From NCBI GenBank assembly GCA_963204785.1, contig CAUJHG010000047.1:29885-93884 (forward strand): a DNA stretch of 64,000 nt. The letters are read 5' to 3'. The notes under the pieces were generated by a model. It searched no databases, was not told the origin of the DNA, and saw only the letters and a list, made by a program, of their open reading frames with translations. The DNA comes from Pseudomonadota bacterium. GTDB lineage: Bacteria; Pseudomonadota; Gammaproteobacteria; Burkholderiales; Burkholderiaceae_E. A program made the translations under genes and the position numbers. Of this stretch, positions 45,572 through 54,881 are shown one piece after another; the first letter of the stretch is position 1, and each line of letters starts with the position of its first letter.

Positions 45572-47144
45572 TGCGATACACCCACATGAGGAAGCGGTCC
45601 TGCGCCGCCGGCGCCCCGGTCGCCCTGGGTCCGTTGACGAGGAAGACGACCGCATACCTGCGTCCCGAGGCGGCGTCCACGTAACCTGCAATGGCGCGCA
45701 CCTCGTCGAGACTGCCGGTCTTGATCCAGGCGTGGCCGGCGATCGGCGCATCGACGAGCCTGCGCCGCATCGTCCCGTCGACGCCGACCACCGGCAGCGA
45801 CTCGCGCAGCACGTCGGCATGCGGGCCGGCCGCCGCGTGCTGCAGAAGGCGCGCCATGGCTGCAGCGCCGATGCGCGCGTTGCGCGAGAGCCCCGAGCCG
45901 TTGTCGACGAAGAGCCCGGGCAGTTCCAGCCCCTGCGCCTTCAGCCAGCCCGCCAGCGTCGCGCGCGCGCCCTCCACCGTTGCCGGCGCCTGCCCCGACG
46001 CGACGGCGATCTCCAGGAAGACCTGCCGCGCCATCACGTTGTTGCTGAACTTGTCGATGTCGTGCACAACGTCCGCAAGCGTGCGCGGCGACTCCCATTC
46101 CAGCCAGGGCGTGCCGCGACCGGCACCGGGTTCCACGCGGGTGCGCCCCTGCCAGACGCCGCCGGACGACGTCCACACCGAACGGAACAGGGCGCCGATG
46201 AACTGCGGGTGCTCGAGCACGGACGCGAAGCTGCCCTGTTCGCCGCAGCTCGGGGAATACCGGCCCGAGACCCGGATGCGCGGCCCGCCGGCGCCGGTGT
46301 CGTCGTCGCGCACCGCCAGGCCGGCGGCGCCGTGGCGGCAGGGTCCGCGGGCAATGCGCAGGTCGTCGTGCACCGGAACCCCGGCCAGCGGCGGATCCAG
46401 CGTCACCAGCGCCGCGCCGCGCGGCGTCGGGCGCACGACGACCCGGGTCGCCTTGAAGTTCATCAGCAAGGCGTGCGGCCGCACGTTGTAGGGCTGGGAG
46501 AGATCGGTGTCGAAGCGCTCGACGCTGTCGCGACCGACCTGGTAGCGGGCGTCGTCGATCACCAGGTCGCCGCGGATCTCGCGCAGCCCCTCGCGGCGCA
46601 TCGCGTCCACGAAGGAGGCCAGATCCTCGACGACCAGCTTCGGGTCACCGCCGCCGCGCAGCACCAGGTCGCCGCGGAGCACGCCGTCGTGCAGGCGCCC
46701 GCGCAGGAAGGCTGCGGTGCGCCAGCGGTGATCGGGCCCGAGGATCGACAGCGCCGCCAGGCTGGTGAGAATCTTCATCGTCGAGGCCGGATTGAAGGTC
46801 TGCCCGGAGTCGTGCGCGAGCAGCGGCAGGCCGCCGTCGACCGGCACCGCGATCAGCCCGACGTCGCTGGCCGCGATCCGCGTGCCCTCCAGCCAGCCGT
46901 CGAGCAGCGCCGCCGCGCTCGTCGCCGCGGGACCTGCCTGCGCCGCGGCGCCCGCCGGCTGCCCGAAGACCTGCACCGGCGCAAGCGCCACCAGCAGCAC
47001 GACGAGGCTGGTCGAGGCTGCAGCCAGTCGCAACCAGGCGCCGGGACCGTGCCGGCCTGGCCCGCGCCGCAGCCCGCGCGCATCGGCAGGGCGGCCGCGC
47101 GCGCCGGCGGCGCCGCTGCATTCCGGGCTGAAGTGGTCCGACAT
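45564..47144 (-). CDS. dacB: D-alanyl-D-alanine carboxypeptidase/endopeptidase (PBP4)
   Basis: PBP4 removes the terminal D-Ala and cleaves DD-crosslinks of peptidoglycan in the periplasm. The 526-residue protein has a signal-like hydrophobic stretch (about 40-60, WLRLAAASTSLVVLLVALAP), then the penicillin-binding motifs in order: PASTMK (SxxK, near residue 119), SNN (SxN) in the block FSNNVMARQVFLEI, and KTG in HAWIKTGSLDEV. The ATG at 47144 lies about seven bases after a TAGAAT hexamer and may be leaderless; a longer start adds 11 residues. It overlaps the VanZ-like gene by eight bases. Confidence 0.93.
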   Translation of the reverse strand: MSDHFSPECSGAAGARGRPADARGLRRGPGRHGPGAWLRLAAASTSLVVLLVALAPVQVFGQPAGAAAQAGPAATSAAALLDGWLEGTRIAASDVGLIAVPVDGGLPLLAHDSGQTFNPASTMKILTSLAALSILGPDHRWRTAAFLRGRLHDGVLRGDLVLRGGGDPKLVVEDLASFVDAMRREGLREIRGDLVIDDARYQVGRDSVERFDTDLSQPYNVRPHALLMNFKATRVVVRPTPRGAALVTLDPPLAGVPVHDDLRIARGPCRHGAAGLAVRDDDTGAGGPRIRVSGRYSPSCGEQGSFASVLEHPQFIGALFRSVWTSSGGVWQGRTRVEPGAGRGTPWLEWESPRTLADVVHDIDKFSNNVMARQVFLEIAVASGQAPATVEGARATLAGWLKAQGLELPGLFVDNGSGLSRNARIGAAAMARLLQHAAAGPHADVLRESLPVVGVDGTMRRRLVDAPIAGHAWIKTGSLDEVRAIAGYVDAASGRRYAVVFLVNGPRATGAPAAQDRFLMWVYRNG

Positions 47145-47151
47145 CGGATCG

Positions 47152-47157
47152 ATTCTA
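47152..47157 (-). promoter_or_regulatory. possible -10 directly before dacB
   Basis: On the minus strand this reads TAGAAT (5/6). Its 3' end is eight bases from the dacB A of ATG, which would give a leaderless or nearly leaderless message. No good -35 is visible. Confidence 0.35.
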
Positions 47158-47298
47158 GGGCCAGCGCGCAGCCGCACCGCATCGACGACGCCCGGATCGC
47201 TGCCCCGCCGATGCCCATGACGCAGTCACGGTTTCCCGAACGCTGCCAGGATGCGCCCCTTCGGGGCGACGCACCGGATCATCCGTGCCCGCGTTTCG

Positions 47299-47312
47299 TT
47301 GACCTTTTTCAA
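47299..47312 (+). promoter_or_regulatory. candidate FNR/ANR box upstream of hemN
   Basis: TTGACCTTTTTCAA matches the TTGATNNNNATCAA palindrome in eight of ten defined positions (both TTGA/TCAA half-sites intact). Its centre is 63.5 bases before the hemN ATG. With class II geometry (centre at -41.5) the start would be near 47347, with a weak -10-like GACACT at 47335-47340. FNR control of hemN is well known in other proteobacteria. Confidence 0.55.
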
Positions 47313-47368
47313 TGCGACCGCGGTCTTCGGCGGCGACACTGCGCCCCACGAAAAGAGAGAACGAGCCC

Positions 47369-48757
47369 ATGCAGGCCTTCGGCGAAATCGAACTCGATCC
47401 GGTGCTGATCGAGCGCTTCGGCGGCCGCGGCCCCCGGTACACCTCGTATCCGACCGCAGACCGATTCCAGCCGGGCTTCGACCCGGCCAGCTACGCGCAG
47501 GCCCTGCTCGAGCGCGCGGGACGCCGCGGCGACCCGCTGGGCCTGTACTTCCACATCCCCTTCTGCCGGACCATCTGCTACTACTGCGGCTGCAACAAGA
47601 TCGGCACCAAGCAGCAGGGCAAGTCCGCCGAGTACATCGACGTCCTGCAGATGGAGATGGAACTGGTGACGCAGCTGACCGGTCGCGGACAGCGCATCAG
47701 CCATCTGCACTTCGGCGGGGGCACGCCGACCTTCATGCTCGACGAGGAGTTCGCGCAGCTCTTCGATGCGATCGCCCGGCACTTCGAATTCGCCCCCGAC
47801 GGCGAGTACTCGATCGAGGTCGACCCGCGCACCGTGACGCCGGCGCGGATGCACACGCTGCGCGCGCTGGGGCTGAACCGGGTGAGCCTGGGCATCCAGG
47901 ACTTCGACCCCGAGGTGCAGAAGGCGGTCAACCGTGTCCAGTCCTACGAGGGGACCCGCGCGCTGATCGACGCCGCACGCCAGGCCGGCTTCCGCTCGAT
48001 CAACGCGGACCTGATCTACGGCCTGCCCAGACAGACCGTTGCGAGCTTCGAGCGCACCCTCGACCAGACCATCGAGGCGGGCCCGGACCGCGTCGCGCTG
48101 TACCACTACGCGCACCTGCCGCAGCTGTTCAAGCCGCAGCGCCGGATCCACGAAGAGGACCTGCCTTCGGCCGAGACCCGCGCCCGCCTGTTCGACATGG
48201 CAGTGGCGAAGTTCCGCGGGGCAGGCTACGTCTACCTCGGCCTGGACCACTTCGCGCGGGCCGACGACGAGCTCGCGGTCGCGCAGCGCGAAGGGCGGCT
48301 GCACCGCAACTTCCAGGGCTACTGCTCGCACGACTCCGGCGACCTGATCGCACTGGGCGTCTCGTCGATCTCGGCGGTCGGGTCGGTCCAGGCGCAGAAC
48401 GAGAAGTCGCTCGGCAGCTACTACACCCGCGTGGCAGACGGCGAGCTTCCGATCATCCGGGGAATCACGCTCGGTGACGACGACTTCCTGCGTCGGGACG
48501 TGATCCAGTCGCTGATGTGCAACTTCAGCATCCGGTGGCCACAGATCGAGGCCGCGCACCGGATCAGCGCCCGGCAGTATTTCGGCGACGCGCTCGCCGA
48601 GCTCGCCCCGATGCACGAGGCAGGCGCGATCCGCATCGATGACCAGGGAATCGAGGTGCTGCCCCGGGGCCGGCTGCTGGTACGCGCCGTGGCGATGGCC
48701 TTCGACCGCTACCTGAAGCACGCACCGGCCGCCGGCACCTACTCGAAGATCGCCTGA
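47369..48757 (+). CDS. hemN: oxygen-independent coproporphyrinogen III oxidase
   Basis: HemN is a radical-SAM enzyme that oxidatively decarboxylates coproporphyrinogen III to protoporphyrinogen IX without oxygen, for heme synthesis in low oxygen. The 462-residue protein has the [4Fe-4S] motif CRTICYYCGC with Cys66, Cys70 and Cys73, the preceding YFHIPF block, GGGTPTF, DLIYGLPRQTVASFERTLDQ and YLGLDHFA. A probable HemN C-terminal domain closes it. The ATG at 47369 is preceded by a weak AG-rich motif; upstream frames have no support. It faces dacB across a 224-base divergent region with a possible FNR box. Confidence 0.95.
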   Translation: MQAFGEIELDPVLIERFGGRGPRYTSYPTADRFQPGFDPASYAQALLERAGRRGDPLGLYFHIPFCRTICYYCGCNKIGTKQQGKSAEYIDVLQMEMELVTQLTGRGQRISHLHFGGGTPTFMLDEEFAQLFDAIARHFEFAPDGEYSIEVDPRTVTPARMHTLRALGLNRVSLGIQDFDPEVQKAVNRVQSYEGTRALIDAARQAGFRSINADLIYGLPRQTVASFERTLDQTIEAGPDRVALYHYAHLPQLFKPQRRIHEEDLPSAETRARLFDMAVAKFRGAGYVYLGLDHFARADDELAVAQREGRLHRNFQGYCSHDSGDLIALGVSSISAVGSVQAQNEKSLGSYYTRVADGELPIIRGITLGDDDFLRRDVIQSLMCNFSIRWPQIEAAHRISARQYFGDALAELAPMHEAGAIRIDDQGIEVLPRGRLLVRAVAMAFDRYLKHAPAAGTYSKIA

Positions 48758-48765
48758 ATCGGGAC

Positions 48766-48806
48766 GCGGCCGCCCGCACCGGCCGCCGCGGCGCGCGGCG
48801 CCGCGC
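48766..48806. terminator. two hairpins in the convergent hemN/uspA gap
   Basis: GCGGCCG (48766-48772) pairs with CGGCCGC (48780-48786), and a second palindrome GCGCGGCGCCGCGC (48793-48806) follows. They lie just past the hemN stop. No T-run is present. Confidence 0.4.
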
Positions 48807-48821
48807 AGGCGCCGACCTCGC

Positions 48822-49265
48822 CTACCGGTGCACCAGCACCGGGATCTTGCAGTGGGTGAGCACCTTCTGTGTCTCGCTGCCGAGCAGCAGGCCGGCGACG
48901 CCGCGGCGCCCGTGCGAGGCCATGAAGATCAGGTCGCAGCCTTCCTCGCGCGCCACGCGGATGATCGCCTCCCAGGGACTCACGTCCAGTTGCGCGATCG
49001 TCTTGCAGGGCACCGATGCCGCAGCCGCCAGGGTGCTTGCGTCGGCAAGGACCTTGTCGGCCACCTTCATCGCACCCGCCTCGTACTCCTCCTGGGAGTA
49101 GATGTCGGCAACCGGCACCTCGGCGACCACCGGAGGCCGGTACACGGGCTGCACGTTGAGGGCGATGATCGCCGCGCTGTTCTCCTCGGCGAGCCGGATC
49201 GCAGCCTTGAGCGCCTCGGTCGAGAGCTCGGAGCCGTCAGTGGGCACCAGGATGCGTCTGAACAT
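48822..49265 (-). CDS. universal stress protein
   Basis: The 147-residue protein is a single UspA domain: MFRRILVPTDGSELSTEALK at the start, VARE-EGCDLIFMASHGRRG and LLLGSETQKVLTHC near the end, which form the ATP-binding-type loop. USPs are cytosolic, often dimeric, and help survival under stress; the exact role is unknown. The ATG at 49265 has GAGGAG six bases upstream, so the longer frame is not used. It reads toward hemN, whose stop is 64 bases away. Confidence 0.9.
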   Translation of the reverse strand: MFRRILVPTDGSELSTEALKAAIRLAEENSAAIIALNVQPVYRPPVVAEVPVADIYSQEEYEAGAMKVADKVLADASTLAAAASVPCKTIAQLDVSPWEAIIRVAREEGCDLIFMASHGRRGVAGLLLGSETQKVLTHCKIPVLVHR

Positions 49266-49403
49266 GTGGTTCTCCTCAGTGTGTCCTGCCTGTCCCGGGC
49301 GACTCGTGGCGATGCGCGGGCGCCCTCCCTCCCGACGATAACATCCCCGCCACGCCCGCACCGTCCCTCGTCGATGCGCACGCCGCTGCGCCCCGGCCAG
49401 GGC

Positions 49404-50573
49404 TCACCATGCGAGCTCGAGGATCTCGACGATGTCCGCAGGCGAGGACACCGGCCGGGGGTTGGCCGCGATCGGCCCTGTGCCGTCGTAGCGACCGGCG
49501 ATCTGCGGCAACTGCTCGCGGGCGATTCCCACATCGCGCAGCCGCCAGGGCAGCCCGAGCGCGCGCACGAACGCACGCAGCACCGGGCCGGCACGCTCGC
49601 CCGGGCGCCCCAGCGCCTCGGCGATCGCCTTCTGACGCTCCCCGTTGACCGGCTCGTTCCACTCGAGCACCGCCGGCAACGTGACGCAGGAGGTTTCGCC
49701 GTGCGGCACGCCGTAGGCACCGCCGAGGATGTAGCCGATTCCGTGGCTCGCCCCGAAGGGCACGCCGGCGCTCTGGGGCAGCAGCGACAGCCACATCGCC
49801 ACCTGGCAGTCCGAGCGCGCCTGCAGATCCTGCGGCGCGGCCTTCAGCCTGGGCAGTCCGGCAGCGAGCATCTTCATCGCCTGCAGCGACAGGGCATCGC
49901 CGAAGGGCAGCGGGCGGATCGCGCACCAGCGCTCCACCGCGTGGTCCATCGCCCGCATTCCCGTCGACAGCAGCAGACGCTCCGGAGTGTCCAGGGTTGC
50001 CGCGGGGTCGAGGATCACTGCTTTCGGAACCGCCAGCGGGTGCGTGTACATCTGCTTGAGTCCGCGCGCAGTGTCGGTGACCCCCGCCACGTTGCTGAAC
50101 TCCGCAGCCGACAGCGTGGTCGGCACCGCCACCATGCGCAGCGCCTGCGGGTCCGCGTCCCAGGCGCCGGGGTCGGCGCCGCCCCGGTGGCGCCCGCCGA
50201 CGATCGCGCGCAGCCCTGCCGTCGTGTCGATCCCGTACCAGACCGCCTGGAGCATCACCTTGGTGGCGTCGATCACCGAGCCGCCGCCGATCGCGACGAC
50301 GAGATCCGCCTGCGCCTCGCGCAGCCTCGCCGCCCCCTCGATCACCGCCTCGCGCGGACTGTGGGCCGCAATCGCGTCGAACTTGTCGGCGAAGGCGTCG
50401 CCGAGCGCCTCGATGCACCCGGCCACCAGAGGGCCCGCGCTCAGCGAGCGCGTGGTCGTCACGAACACGCGCCTGGCGCCGGCGGCCTGCGCCTCCCCGC
50501 GCACCAGGGGCGCCGCGGGCTGTCCGTAGTGGACCCGCTGCTGCGCCAGCCACGGATGGGTGCCTTGCTGCAT
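49404..50573 (-). CDS. iron-containing alcohol dehydrogenase (maleylacetate reductase-like)
   Basis: The 389-residue group III alcohol dehydrogenase has an NAD(P)-binding Rossmann-like half (VFVTTTRSLS, AIGGGSVIDATKVMLQAVW) and a metal domain with MRAMDHAVE and ASHGIGYILGGAYGVPHGET, which provide the metal-binding Asp/His residues. Maleylacetate reductases of chloroaromatic pathways share this fold, but no neighbouring ring-cleavage genes are present, so a simple alcohol or aldehyde is equally possible. The ATG at 50573 has GGAG eight bases upstream. It is divergent from msrB. Confidence 0.87.
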   Translation of the reverse strand: MQQGTHPWLAQQRVHYGQPAAPLVRGEAQAAGARRVFVTTTRSLSAGPLVAGCIEALGDAFADKFDAIAAHSPREAVIEGAARLREAQADLVVAIGGGSVIDATKVMLQAVWYGIDTTAGLRAIVGGRHRGGADPGAWDADPQALRMVAVPTTLSAAEFSNVAGVTDTARGLKQMYTHPLAVPKAVILDPAATLDTPERLLLSTGMRAMDHAVERWCAIRPLPFGDALSLQAMKMLAAGLPRLKAAPQDLQARSDCQVAMWLSLLPQSAGVPFGASHGIGYILGGAYGVPHGETSCVTLPAVLEWNEPVNGERQKAIAEALGRPGERAGPVLRAFVRALGLPWRLRDVGIAREQLPQIAGRYDGTGPIAANPRPVSSPADIVEILELAW

Positions 50574-50801
50574 CCTGCCTCTCCTGTCGTCCTTGCGGCG
50601 CGGGCCCGCGTCGTCGACGATTCTTGCACGGGCGCGGCGCCACGTCTGCGCGCAGGGTCTGCATGCTCGGCGGTGCTCGGCGGTCTTCGCCGCAGATCCA
50701 GGGTCGCGTCCGGTCCGACCCTGTCGACGGGCTGGGAGCACGCGCGCTGCGCGGCGGTATCGGAGACAATGGTCGGACCCGGATCCGACGAGGAAAAGGA
50801 A

Positions 50802-51203
50802 ATGGCCGCCGATCACGGAAAGGTCGAGAAGTCCGACGCCCAGTGGCGCGAGAGCCTGGGCTACGCCGCGTATCGCGTGCTGCGCCACGAGGACACCGAG
50901 CGCCCCTTCTCGAGCCCCCTGAACCACGAGCACCGCCCGGGCACCTACGTGTGCGCCGGCTGCGGACAGGCGCTGTTCCGCTCGGACGCGAAGTTCGACG
51001 CAGGCTGCGGATGGCCCAGCTTCACCGCGGCGTTGCCCGATGCCTTCGAGACCCAGGTGGACCACCGCCTGCCGACGCCGCGCATCGAGTACCACTGCGC
51101 GCGCTGCGGCGGCCACCACGGCCACGTCTTCGAGGACGGCCCCGCGCCCACGGGGCTGCGCTACTGCAACAACGGGGTTGCGCTCGTCTTCGTGCCGGGC
51201 TGA
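50802..51203 (+). CDS. msrB: peptide-methionine (R)-S-oxide reductase
   Basis: MsrB reduces the R epimer of methionine sulfoxide in proteins. The 133-residue protein has the zinc CxxC pairs in TYVCAGCGQALF and YHCARCGGHHGHVF, the substrate block FDAGCGWPSFTAAL, and the catalytic Cys in LRYCNNGVAL near the C-terminus. The usual RYCIN is RYCNN here. The ATG is preceded by AGGAAAAGGA. It is the only gene before serC and probably stands alone. Confidence 0.95.
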   Translation: MAADHGKVEKSDAQWRESLGYAAYRVLRHEDTERPFSSPLNHEHRPGTYVCAGCGQALFRSDAKFDAGCGWPSFTAALPDAFETQVDHRLPTPRIEYHCARCGGHHGHVFEDGPAPTGLRYCNNGVALVFVPG

Positions 51204-51308
51204 GCCGCGGGGCCTCGCGCTCCCCCCGAAGGCCGGATCGTCACCGGGCCCGGCGCGGGGCCGGCGCCTGTTGCGATAAGATTTCGCCCCTCGACCAAGG
51301 AGTCCAGG

Positions 51309-52391
51309 ATGCGTCAGATCTTCAACTTCAGCGCGGGCCCGGCCGTGCTCCCCGAGGAAGTGCTCCAGCAGGCGGCCAGCGAGATGCTCGACTGGCAGGG
51401 CTGCGGCCAGTCGGTGATGGAGATGAGCCACCGCGGCAAGGAGTACATGAGCATCCACGCGCAGGCCGAGGCCGACCTGCGCAGGCTGATGTGCATTCCG
51501 TCGAACTCCAAGTTGCTGTTCCTGCAGGGCGGCGCCACGATGCAGTTCGCGATGATCCCGATGAACCTGATGCGCGGCAGGGCCTCGGCCGACTACGTGC
51601 ACACGGGCGAGTGGTCGAAGAAGGCGATCAAGGAAGCGAAGCTCTTCGGCAAGGTCAACATCGCTGCCAGTGCCGAGGACCGCAGCTTCACCTACGTGCC
51701 GCCGCAGGCCTCGTGGAAGCTCGACCCCGACGCTGCCTACGTGCACCTGTGCATGAACGAGACCATCGGCGGGGTCGAATTCAACCGGGAACCCGACGCC
51801 GGCGAGGCGCCGCTGGTGGCGGACGTCTCCTCCACCTTCCTGTCGCGCCCGATCGACGTCTCCCGATATGGCCTGATCTACGGCGGCGCCCAGAAGAACA
51901 TCGGCCCGGCGGGCCTGACCATCGTGATCGTCCGTGACGACCTGATCGGTCACGCGCCGGCGGGCACCCCGACGATGCTCGACTACAGGCAGCAGGCCGA
52001 CAACGATTCGATGCTCAACACCCCGCCGACCTACGCGATCTACATCGCGGGGCTGGTGTTCCAGTGGCTCGAGCGCCAGGGCGGAGTGGCCGCGATCGAG
52101 AAGCGCAACATCGAAAAGGCGCAACTGCTCTACGACTACCTGGATTCCACCGAGTTCTACGCGAACCCGGTGGCCAAGGCCGACCGCTCGCGGATGAACG
52201 TTCCCTTCACGCTGAAGGACCCCGCGCTCGACGACGCCTTCCTCGCCGGCGCCAAGGCGCGCGGCCTGCTCCAGCTCAAGGGCCACCGCTCGGTGGGCGG
52301 AATGCGCGCGTCGATCTACAACGCGATGCCGATCGAGGGCGTGCGCGCGCTGGTCGACCACATGCGCGAGTTCGAGAAGAAGTACGGCTGA
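51309..52391 (+). CDS. serC: phosphoserine aminotransferase
   Basis: SerC converts 3-phosphohydroxypyruvate and glutamate to phosphoserine in serine and pyridoxal synthesis. The 360-residue protein starts [20 protein letters not shown] and has [29 protein letters not shown], the PLP Lys in [20 protein letters not shown] and the C-terminal [15 protein letters not shown]. An AAGGAG motif precedes the ATG, and a GATAAG-like -10 lies about 30 bases before it. serA follows after 85 bases, forming a serine-synthesis operon; serB is not here. Confidence 0.96.
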   Translation: MRQIFNFSAGPAVLPEEVLQQAASEMLDWQGCGQSVMEMSHRGKEYMSIHAQAEADLRRLMCIPSNSKLLFLQGGATMQFAMIPMNLMRGRASADYVHTGEWSKKAIKEAKLFGKVNIAASAEDRSFTYVPPQASWKLDPDAAYVHLCMNETIGGVEFNREPDAGEAPLVADVSSTFLSRPIDVSRYGLIYGGAQKNIGPAGLTIVIVRDDLIGHAPAGTPTMLDYRQQADNDSMLNTPPTYAIYIAGLVFQWLERQGGVAAIEKRNIEKAQLLYDYLDSTEFYANPVAKADRSRMNVPFTLKDPALDDAFLAGAKARGLLQLKGHRSVGGMRASIYNAMPIEGVRALVDHMREFEKKYG

Positions 52392-52476
52392 GCCCCCCGA
52401 TAGCGCGTGCCCGGCAGCCGCGGCGCCGCCCTGCCCGCATCCGCCATCCCCAGAAGAGCCGAACCCCGGAGCGACC

Positions 52477-53661
52477 ATGTCCCGCCCCTACCGCGTCCTC
52501 GTCCTGAACCAGATCTCGACCGCCGGACTCGAGCGGCTGCCTGCCGATCTCTACGAAACCGGCAAGGACCTCGCCGAGCCCGACGCCGTGCTGGTGCGCT
52601 CGGCCGACATGCACGCGATGACGATCCCGGCCAGCGTGCGCGCGATCGGCCGCGCCGGCGCCGGCACCAACAACATCCCGGTCAAGGCGATGAGCGAGCG
52701 CGGAGTCCCGGTCTTCAACGCGCCGGGAGCCAACGCCAACGCGGTCAAGGAGCTGGTGCTCGCTGGGATGCTGATGGCCGCGCGCAACCTGCCAGCGGCG
52801 CTGCGCTTCGTCGACGGACTCGACCCGGAGACGCCAGACATGGACAAGCTGGTCGAGGACGGCAAGAAGGCCTTCGCAGGCTTCGAGCTGGCCGGCCACA
52901 CGCTCGGGGTGATCGGTCTGGGCAAGATCGGCTGCCTGGTCGCCGACGCGGCGATCCGGCTCGGCATGGAGGTCATCGGCCACGATCCCGAGATCACGGT
53001 CGATGCCGCGTGGAGCCTGCCGTCGCAGGTCCGGCGGGCCAACTCGGTCGCAGAGCTGCTGCGCGCCTCGCACTTCGTGTCCCTGCACGTGCCGCTGGTG
53101 CCGGCAACCAGGCACCTGATCGGCGCCCAGGCGCTGGAGCACACGCGCCAGGGCGCGGTGCTGCTGAACTTCTCGCGCGAAGGCGTGGTCGACGAGACGG
53201 CAGCGCTGGCCGCACTGGACTCGGGTCGGCTGCGCCAGTACGTCTGCGACTTCCCCGGCCCGATCATCAACGGGCGCCGCCACGTGATCGCCCTGCCCCA
53301 CCTGGGCGCATCGACCCGCGAGGCCGAGGAGAACTGCGCGGTGATGGTGGCCGACCAGCTTCGCGACTACCTCGAGAACGGCAACGTGCGCCACTCGGTG
53401 AACTTCCCCGACGCGGTATCGCCGCGCGAATCCGGCTATCGCCTGGCGATCGCCAACGCCAACGTGCCGAACATGCTCGGCCAGATCTCGACGGCGATGG
53501 CCTCGGCCGGTCTGAACATCCACAACATGCTGAACAGGTCGCGCGGCGAGATGGCCTACACCCTGGTCGACGTGGACAGCGCGGTCCCCGACGTCGTGGT
53601 CTCGTCGATCGCGGCGATCCAGGGCGTGCTCTCGGTGCGCTACCTGCCGGCGAGGGGCTGA
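52477..53661 (+). CDS. serA: D-3-phosphoglycerate dehydrogenase
   Basis: SerA oxidises 3-phosphoglycerate with NAD as the first step of serine synthesis. The 394-residue protein has the NAD-binding loop GHTLGVIGLGKIGCLVADAA, the dehydrogenase motif HLGASTREAEENCAVMVADQ with the catalytic His, and a C-terminal ACT domain (about 320-394, NVPNMLGQISTAMASAGLNI) that usually senses serine. It is a medium-length form like that of enterics. The ATG has GGAG six bases upstream. It is convergent with the thiolase-like gene, 16 bases away. Confidence 0.94.
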   Translation: MSRPYRVLVLNQISTAGLERLPADLYETGKDLAEPDAVLVRSADMHAMTIPASVRAIGRAGAGTNNIPVKAMSERGVPVFNAPGANANAVKELVLAGMLMAARNLPAALRFVDGLDPETPDMDKLVEDGKKAFAGFELAGHTLGVIGLGKIGCLVADAAIRLGMEVIGHDPEITVDAAWSLPSQVRRANSVAELLRASHFVSLHVPLVPATRHLIGAQALEHTRQGAVLLNFSREGVVDETAALAALDSGRLRQYVCDFPGPIINGRRHVIALPHLGASTREAEENCAVMVADQLRDYLENGNVRHSVNFPDAVSPRESGYRLAIANANVPNMLGQISTAMASAGLNIHNMLNRSRGEMAYTLVDVDSAVPDVVVSSIAAIQGVLSVRYLPARG

Positions 53662-53677
53662 GGCGCACGCCAGCCGC

Positions 53678-54829
53678 TCAGCGCCCGAACACCAGCGAGC
53701 AGTGCGCCGACAGGATGCCGCCGTCGCCGTGGACGAAGGCCAGGCGCGCATCGGGAACCTGCCGCGCGTCGGCCTCGCCACGCAGCTGGCGCACCGCCTC
53801 CACGACGTGGAACATCCCGCCCGCCGCGCCTGAGTGCCCGTAGGACAGCAGGCCGCCGTGCGTGTTGCAGGGCAGGCTCCCCTGCAGCCCGAGCGCCCCG
53901 TCCAGCGCCGCCTGCCCCGCCTCGCCCCGGCCGAAGAAGCCGATCGACTCCAGCTCCACCAGCAGGGTGATCGTGAACGAGTCGTAGATCTGCGCGACGT
54001 CGATCTCCGACGGGCGCACCCCGGCGCGCTCGAAGGCGATCCGGGACGACTGCTTGCAGCCGAAGTCGGTCAGCGAAGGCGCAGCGACGATGTGCTCGTG
54101 CGTGTGGCCTTGCCCGGCGCCCAGGATCTCCACTCCCGGCTTGCGCGCCTCGCCGGCGGCGTCGACGGCGCTCACGACCACCGCCGCAGCCCCGTCGGAG
54201 ATCAGGCAGCAGTCGAGCATGCGCAGCGGCGTGCTGATCGGGCGCGAGCGCATCACGTCGTCGAGCGTGATCGGATCGCGCTTGTGGGCATTCGGGTGCA
54301 GCCCGGCGTGCCGGCGGTGCTCCACCGCGATCGCCGCCAGCTGCTCGCCGGTGACCGCGTAGTCGTGCATGTAGCGGCGCGCCACCAGCGCGTACGACGC
54401 CGGCACGCTGATCCCGTAGGGACGCTCGAACTGGGGGTGGCCGACCTCCGAGAGCGCAGCCACCGCACCGTCGCGCGACATCCCTGTCAGCCGGTTGTCG
54501 CCGGTCACGCACAGCACGTGCCGGCACTGCCCGCTGGCCACCAGGGCCGCCGCCTGCATCACCATGATGCAGGCGGTCGCTCCGCCGGCCTGGATCGCGT
54601 AGCACACTGCGGGGTGCATCCCCGCGTACTCGCAGAAGACCGAGGCGGGCATCAGGTGCGGCTCGGTGAACGAATACGCGCACAGGACACCGTCCACCTG
54701 GGAGGCCTCCAGGCCGGCGTCCGCGAGCGCACCCGCGGCGGCCTCGCGCTGCAGGCCCATGCAGGTGGACCCGGGAATCTCCCCGACGCGGGTGTCGAAG
54801 ACGCCGGTCAGGCTTGCTCTCATGCTCAT
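53678..54829 (-). CDS. thiolase-like protein lacking the nucleophilic Cys (lipid-transfer/aldolase type)
   Basis: The 383-residue protein has the thiolase fold with the late motifs HGGLLSYGHSGAAGG and GDGGILSAHCSLVFGR. At the place where thiolases have the acylated Cys (CxSG) it reads AIQAGGATACIM, so Gln stands there. This is the pattern of SCPx-like or Ltp2-type proteins, which act as lipid-transfer proteins or, with a DUF35 partner, as retro-aldolases of steroid and branched side chains. A DUF35 gene is encoded 1.5 kb away. The start (54829 or 54823) is not firm. Confidence 0.85.
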   Translation of the reverse strand: MSMRASLTGVFDTRVGEIPGSTCMGLQREAAAGALADAGLEASQVDGVLCAYSFTEPHLMPASVFCEYAGMHPAVCYAIQAGGATACIMVMQAAALVASGQCRHVLCVTGDNRLTGMSRDGAVAALSEVGHPQFERPYGISVPASYALVARRYMHDYAVTGEQLAAIAVEHRRHAGLHPNAHKRDPITLDDVMRSRPISTPLRMLDCCLISDGAAAVVVSAVDAAGEARKPGVEILGAGQGHTHEHIVAAPSLTDFGCKQSSRIAFERAGVRPSEIDVAQIYDSFTITLLVELESIGFFGRGEAGQAALDGALGLQGSLPCNTHGGLLSYGHSGAAGGMFHVVEAVRQLRGEADARQVPDARLAFVHGDGGILSAHCSLVFGR

Positions 54830-54881
54830 CGCTCGTTCTCGCGGTTGAATCCGAAGGACGTTGCGGACCCGGCGGCGGCGC

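Noticed and set aside
49404..50573. A chloroaromatic degradation operon based on the maleylacetate reductase-like gene
   Set aside because: No dioxygenase, cycloisomerase or hydrolase of that pathway is nearby.
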